Origin: Topomyia yanbarensis
Lineage: Eukaryota; Arthropoda; Insecta; Diptera; Culicidae
Direction: 5' to 3'
NCBI RefSeq assembly: GCF_030247195.1
Contig: NC_080672.1
Span: 348,810,413 to 348,874,412 of the forward strand
DNA: 64,000 nucleotides
Shown here: one piece after another, positions 59,970 through 64,000 of the stretch
Layout: the number at the start of each line of letters is the position of its first letter
Position numbering within the stretch: position 1 is the first letter of the stretch
Notes under the pieces: model-generated
What the model saw: the letters and a program-made list of their open reading frames with translations, nothing else
Told to the model about the DNA's origin: nothing
Database searches by the model: none
Position numbers and translations under genes: made by a program

Positions 59970-62900
59970 TTAAACTTGGACATCAATGGTTTTCAAAAAG
60001 ATATAGATAAGAAAAATATAGGGGTGGTCACGGCTTGCCAGGACGTCCCGGACTGGCACATAGGGTGATCTACCTCGGGCCCGAAGGGAATCTATTAGTT
60101 GGGACCTGGCAACACAGTACTCTGCGCACAGCCAAACAACATGCTCGATGTCGTGATAGCCGTTCTCACAAACACAATGATTATTTTCAGCAAGCCCTAT
60201 ACGACGGAGATGCGCGTCAAACGAGTAATGGTTGGACATGATCCTTGACATCGTACGAATAAAGTCCCGGTTCACATCCAACCCCTTAAACCAAGCATTC
60301 GTTGATACCTTCGGGATAATGGAATGTAGCCACCGTCCCAGATGCCCATTGCTCCATGAGGTTTGCCAACTATCGAGCGTCCTCTGACGAGAGATACTGA
60401 AAAATTCGTTGAAGCAAATTGGTCTTTCGTAAGTGTCGCCTTCTAATGCGCCCACCTTGGCTAAAGAGTCCGCCTTCTCATTGCCCGCAATAGAACAATG
60501 TGACGGGACCCAAACCAAGGTAATCTGGTAAGATTTTTCAGATAAAGCACTCAGATATTCCCGTATTTTCCCCAGGAAATACGGTGAGTGCTTTCCAGGC
60601 TTCGCCGCACGGATGGCCTCAATGGAGCTGAGACTATCCGAAACGATAAGGTAATGGTCTGAGGGCAGGGTGTCAATGATCCCGAGAGTATACTGAATGG
60701 CAGCTAATTCTGCGACGTAAATTGAAGCAGGATCATTGAGTTTGAATGAGGCAGCAAGATTTTCGTTGAAGATACCGAAGCCTGTGGACCCGTCGAGAAT
60801 TGATCCGTCAGTGTAGAACATTTTGGCGCAGTCGACTTGATGGTATTTGTTATAGAAAATATTTGGGACCACTTGTGGGCGAATATGATCCGGAATTCCA
60901 CAAATCTCTTCCTTCATGGATGTATCGAAAAATACAGTTGGATCAGAAGTATCTAAGAGATGAGCACGGTTGACGTTATATGTAGATGAATTGATGTTCT
61001 GTGCCATGTAATCGAAGTACAAGGACATGAATCGGGTCTGAGAATTAAGCTCGACAAGCCTTTCGCAATTTGCAATCACCAATGGGTTCAGAATATCGCA
61101 TCGAATGAGCAATCGATATGAGAGGTCCCAGAATCGATTTTTCAGCGGAAGAACGCCCGCCAGCACTTCGAGACTCATCGTATGGGTCGAGTGCATGCAA
61201 CCCAAGGCAATACGCAAGCAACGATACTGGATTCGCTCCAGTTTGATGAAGTGTATGTTCGCAGCGGAGCGAAAGCAGAAACATCCGTACTCCAACACTG
61301 ATAATATCGTTGTTTGGTACAACCTGATTAGGTCTCCTGGATGGGCACCCCACCATGTTCCAGTTATTGTACGGAAAAAGTTGATCCTTTGTTGGCACTT
61401 CTGTTTCAGATACCTAATGTGACATCCCCAGGTACCTTTAGAGTCGAACCATACCCCGAGATATTTGAATGTTGAAGCCTGAGCAATAGTTTGATCCATT
61501 AATTGAAGCTGTAGTTGCGCTGGTTCACGCTTTCTAGAAAATACGACTAGCTCAGTTTTCTCCGTGGAGAACTCGATACCCAGTTGGAGAGCCCATGCAG
61601 ACAAATTGTCCAAGGTATCTTGCAGTGGTCCTTGCAAGTCGACGGCTTTAGGACCTGTAATAGAGACCACACCGTCATCTGCAAGCTGCCTTAGCGTGCA
61701 GGAATTGACAAGACATTCGTCAATGTCATTCACGTAAAAATTGTAGAGGAGAGGGCTTAGACATGAGCCCTGGGGAAGGCCCATGTAGCTAAATCGTGAT
61801 GTCGATAAATCGCCATGCGAGAAATGCATTTGTTTTTCAGACAACAGGTTTAGCAAAAAGTTATTTAAAATTGGCGAAAGACCATGCTGGTGCAACTTCT
61901 CATAAAGAATGTTGATCGAAACTGAATCGAAAGCCCCCTTAATATCCAAGAATACTGATGCCATCTGCTCTTTGTTAGCATATGCCATTTGAATTTCTGT
62001 TGAGAGCAACGCAAGGCAATCGTTCGTCCCTTTGCCTTTGCGGAAGCCAAATTGTGTATCTGACAGTAAGCCATTTGTTTCGACCCAATTGTCGAGCCGA
62101 AACAGGATCATTTTCTCGAACAACTTCCGGATACAGGACAGCATTGCGATCGGACGATACGAATTGTGGTCGGAGGCTGGTTTTCCTGGTTTTTGGATGG
62201 CGATGACCCTCACCTGTCTCCAGTCATGTGGGACAATGTTACCCTCAAGAAACCTATTAAATAAATTCAACAAGCGTCTTTTGGCAGAGTCTGGCAGATT
62301 CTTCAATAAGTTGAATTTAATTCTATCTGGCCCCGGGGCTTTATTGTTACATGATAAGAGAGCAAGTGAGAACTCCACCATCGTAAACGGTGTTTCGTTC
62401 GCGGTATTGTAAGGCGACGCGGCGCGGTAGATTTTCTGTGCCGGGGCGGAATCCGGACAAACCTTCTTGGCGAAATCGAATATCCAACGGTTTGAATATT
62501 CCACGCTCTCGTTAGTACTGTTTCGGTTTCGCATACGTCGGGCCGTGCCCCAAAGAGTGCTCATCGATGTTTCTCTTGTTAACCCGTCGACAAACCGGCG
62601 CCAGTAACTGCGTTTCTTAGCTTTCATTAAATTTTTCATTCGCTTTTCTAATATCGCGTACACTCGATAACTAGCAACTAACCCGTCGTTCCGGAAAGTT
62701 TTATACGCGGCAGCTTTCTCCGCGTACACGTCTGAGCACTCTTTGTCCCACCACGGGTTGGGAGAACGTTTTTGGGTGTTCACGTCGGGTACTCGTTTCG
62801 TCTGAGTTTGAATCGCGCTATCGAGAATCGAGTTGGACAAAAACTTATATTCTTCCTCCGGGGGAAGTATCTGTGTTGAATCGATAGTTTTGGATATCTC

Positions 62901-63656
62901 AGCAGCGTAGCTCTTCCAATCAATGTTTCGTGTGAGGTCATAGGGAACATTGATTGGTGTCGATGGTCTTGAACCAGTGGTGATTGCAATTACAATTGGT
63001 AAGTGGTCACTACCGTGGGGATCAGATATTACCTTCCACTTGCAATCTAACCGTAGTGATGTCGAGCATAAAGATATGTCCAGTGCACTTGCTTGCGCAG
63101 GTGGTCTAGGAATTCGTGTCATTTCCCCTGTGTTCAGAATTGTCATATTGAAGTTGTCACAAAGGTCTTGAATTGTCGAAGATCGATTATCGTCGTATAG
63201 ACAGCCCCACCCCGTACCGTGAGAGTTAAAGTCTCCAAGAAGCAGGCGGGGCGAGGGAAGGTGTTCAATCACGTTGGAGAATCTTCGATATCCCATCATG
63301 GCCCTAGGAGGAATGTAAATAGAAGCAATGCAAAGATCTTTGCCTTTGATTGTTGTTTGACAAGCGACAACTTCAATGCCTGGCGTCGAAGGGAGGTTGA
63401 TTCGATTGAAGGAGTAGCACTTTTTGATCCCTAAAAGTACCCCCCCATATGAGTCTTCTCGATCCAAGCGGATAATGTTAAAATCGTGGAAGTTGAGGTT
63501 TATATTAGAAGTTAGCCATGTTTCACATAGGGAAAATGCATCACAATGATTGTAATTTAGCAAGTGTTTTAATGAATCAATTTTGGGGATAATACTTCTG
63601 CAGTTCCACTGTAAAACAGTGATCAGGTCCCTGATTCCGTCTAATAAGTTAGCCAT
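59970..63656 (-). CDS. I-type LINE ORF2: endonuclease, reverse transcriptase, RNase H (intact)
   Basis: A single 1228-residue frame. AP endonuclease at residues 12-228: LQWNCRS, ETWL (Glu45), LLLGDFNSHG (138-147), SDHLP (216-220). Reverse transcriptase at about 435-740: VFLDIKGAFDSV (Asp571), GLPQGSCLSPLLYNF, catalytic RQLADDGVVS (658-661). RNase H at 945-1070 with the full acidic set: YTDGS (Asp950), AELAAIQ (Glu983), VSDSLS (Asp1007), NEKADSLAK (Asp1063). A C-terminal Cys/His cluster (HCVCENGYHDIEHVVWLC) is at 1160-1177. No stop or frameshift; all catalytic residues are present, so the protein may be functional. EN-RT-RNH order fits the I superfamily (I, Loner or Outcast-like). The start ATG overlaps the ORF1 stop by 8 nt. 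Confidence 0.93.
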   Translation of the reverse strand: MANLLDGIRDLITVLQWNCRSIIPKIDSLKHLLNYNHCDAFSLCETWLTSNINLNFHDFNIIRLDREDSYGGVLLGIKKCYSFNRINLPSTPGIEVVACQTTIKGKDLCIASIYIPPRAMMGYRRFSNVIEHLPSPRLLLGDFNSHGTGWGCLYDDNRSSTIQDLCDNFNMTILNTGEMTRIPRPPAQASALDISLCSTSLRLDCKWKVISDPHGSDHLPIVIAITTGSRPSTPINVPYDLTRNIDWKSYAAEISKTIDSTQILPPEEEYKFLSNSILDSAIQTQTKRVPDVNTQKRSPNPWWDKECSDVYAEKAAAYKTFRNDGLVASYRVYAILEKRMKNLMKAKKRSYWRRFVDGLTRETSMSTLWGTARRMRNRNSTNESVEYSNRWIFDFAKKVCPDSAPAQKIYRAASPYNTANETPFTMVEFSLALLSCNNKAPGPDRIKFNLLKNLPDSAKRRLLNLFNRFLEGNIVPHDWRQVRVIAIQKPGKPASDHNSYRPIAMLSCIRKLFEKMILFRLDNWVETNGLLSDTQFGFRKGKGTNDCLALLSTEIQMAYANKEQMASVFLDIKGAFDSVSINILYEKLHQHGLSPILNNFLLNLLSEKQMHFSHGDLSTSRFSYMGLPQGSCLSPLLYNFYVNDIDECLVNSCTLRQLADDGVVSITGPKAVDLQGPLQDTLDNLSAWALQLGIEFSTEKTELVVFSRKREPAQLQLQLMDQTIAQASTFKYLGVWFDSKGTWGCHIRYLKQKCQQRINFFRTITGTWWGAHPGDLIRLYQTTILSVLEYGCFCFRSAANIHFIKLERIQYRCLRIALGCMHSTHTMSLEVLAGVLPLKNRFWDLSYRLLIRCDILNPLVIANCERLVELNSQTRFMSLYFDYMAQNINSSTYNVNRAHLLDTSDPTVFFDTSMKEEICGIPDHIRPQVVPNIFYNKYHQVDCAKMFYTDGSILDGSTGFGIFNENLAASFKLNDPASIYVAELAAIQYTLGIIDTLPSDHYLIVSDSLSSIEAIRAAKPGKHSPYFLGKIREYLSALSEKSYQITLVWVPSHCSIAGNEKADSLAKVGALEGDTYERPICFNEFFSISRQRTLDSWQTSWSNGHLGRWLHSIIPKVSTNAWFKGLDVNRDFIRTMSRIMSNHYSFDAHLRRIGLAENNHCVCENGYHDIEHVVWLCAEYCVARSQLIDSLRARGRSPYVPVRDVLASRDHPYIFLIYIFLKTIDVQV

Positions 63657-63999
63657 CGAAGGATACGATCGCTGTAAGGAGGGGCCATTGTTCAGTCAAC
63701 TGTTTTAAAAATGTTCTTACTGTTGGTAGAATAGCAACCAGCAAGCTTTTCATAGGATCGGTAATGTTGAAAGCTGTGAATATCCAGTCCACAATGTCAG
63801 AAAATTTAAGGAATCCCGTTTTAGGTTGAGTTTCTGACTGTAAAATTGGAGCACTTGGGATTTTTGGTGCCCCGGGGAGTGCTGGGAACTCCTGGTTGTA
63901 TCTCAATTTCCCAAAACCAGGAGGTATTATCTTCGGATTTGTACCAGCACTTCCAGTTGATGAATTATTTTTAATTTGTACCCTTGTTTGGGACAACCT
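63649..63999 (-). CDS. LINE ORF1 protein, C-terminal part (runs off the window)
   Basis: The frame is open to the right edge; about 116 codons are visible, ending KQLTEQWPLLTAIVSFDG then TAA (63651-63649). Low-complexity Pro/Ser-rich stretch (GFGKLRYNQEFPALPGAP), then a hydrophobic helical end. No zinc knuckle in the visible part. The sequence GATGGCTAA holds both the ORF2 start ATG and the ORF1 stop, suggesting translation of ORF2 by termination-reinitiation. The true N-terminus lies beyond 64000. Confidence 0.8.
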   Translation of the reverse strand, partial: RLSQTRVQIKNNSSTGSAGTNPKIIPPGFGKLRYNQEFPALPGAPKIPSAPILQSETQPKTGFLKFSDIVDWIFTAFNITDPMKSLLVAILPTVRTFLKQLTEQWPLLTAIVSFDG

Positions 64000-64000
64000 A

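Noticed and set aside
61045..63434. Many frames of 60-126 codons on both strands
   Set aside because: Shadows of the 1228-residue LINE ORF2.

Overview
This window looks like nuclear DNA of a TE-rich insect. I infer a culicine mosquito, probably Aedes-like. The evidence is: spliced genes with GT-AG introns and low gene density; AT-rich non-coding DNA packed with nested retrotransposons, TIR elements (MITEs) and long (TA)n tracts; and several repeat styles I associate with Aedes genomes (a MITE with GGGATCATCCATAAATGAC ends, TA-flanked CACGG-ended elements, CR1-, RTE- and I-type LINEs). No species assignment was possible by search. There is no CRISPR array, operon or other prokaryotic feature.

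Host genes: the only convincing host genes form a dispersed cluster of four CRAL-TRIO (SEC14-like) lipid-transfer proteins. Gene A (exon 1 at 410-1120, minus) and gene B (exon 1 at 16455-17165, minus) are tandem duplicates. Gene C (exon 1 at 37227-37943, terminal exon at 25557-25814, minus) has an intron of about 11.4 kb full of transposons. Gene D (47420-48142 plus 48206-48472, plus strand) has a 63-bp intron at the matching position and phase. No terminal exon was found for B. The one for A would lie left of the window.

Layout: 1-18 kb holds genes A and B separated by a LINE 3' fragment with RNase H, a (TA)n tract, two TIR elements, several degenerate minisatellites, a CR1-like 3' end and a Harbinger-like MITE. 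18-25.5 kb is a gene desert with a 358-bp (TA)n tract. 25.5-37.9 kb is gene C with its inflated intron: an RTE-type LINE inserted in a tRNA-derived SINE, an ORF1-only LINE copy, a degraded CR1-like LINE, a 1.8-kb foldback element rich in TTCATGAA, and a TIR element next to exon 1. 40.5-43.3 kb is a graveyard of LINE ORF1 fragments in both orientations. 45.8-48.6 kb holds a TA-flanked element and gene D. 50-55 kb holds two copies of an hAT-like element, one of them containing a second hAT-type MITE, and a near-perfect 566-bp palindrome that looks retroposed. 56-57.3 kb is a long-TIR element, and 57.66-57.90 kb carries two tRNA-like sequences in inverted orientation. 59.5-64 kb is the 3' part of a LINE with an intact 1228-residue endonuclease/RT/RNase H protein, inserted into an older CR1/Jockey-like fragment.

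Most of the remaining sequence is AT-rich DNA in which I see no gene. All family names come from motif recognition by eye, and percentages are hand estimates.
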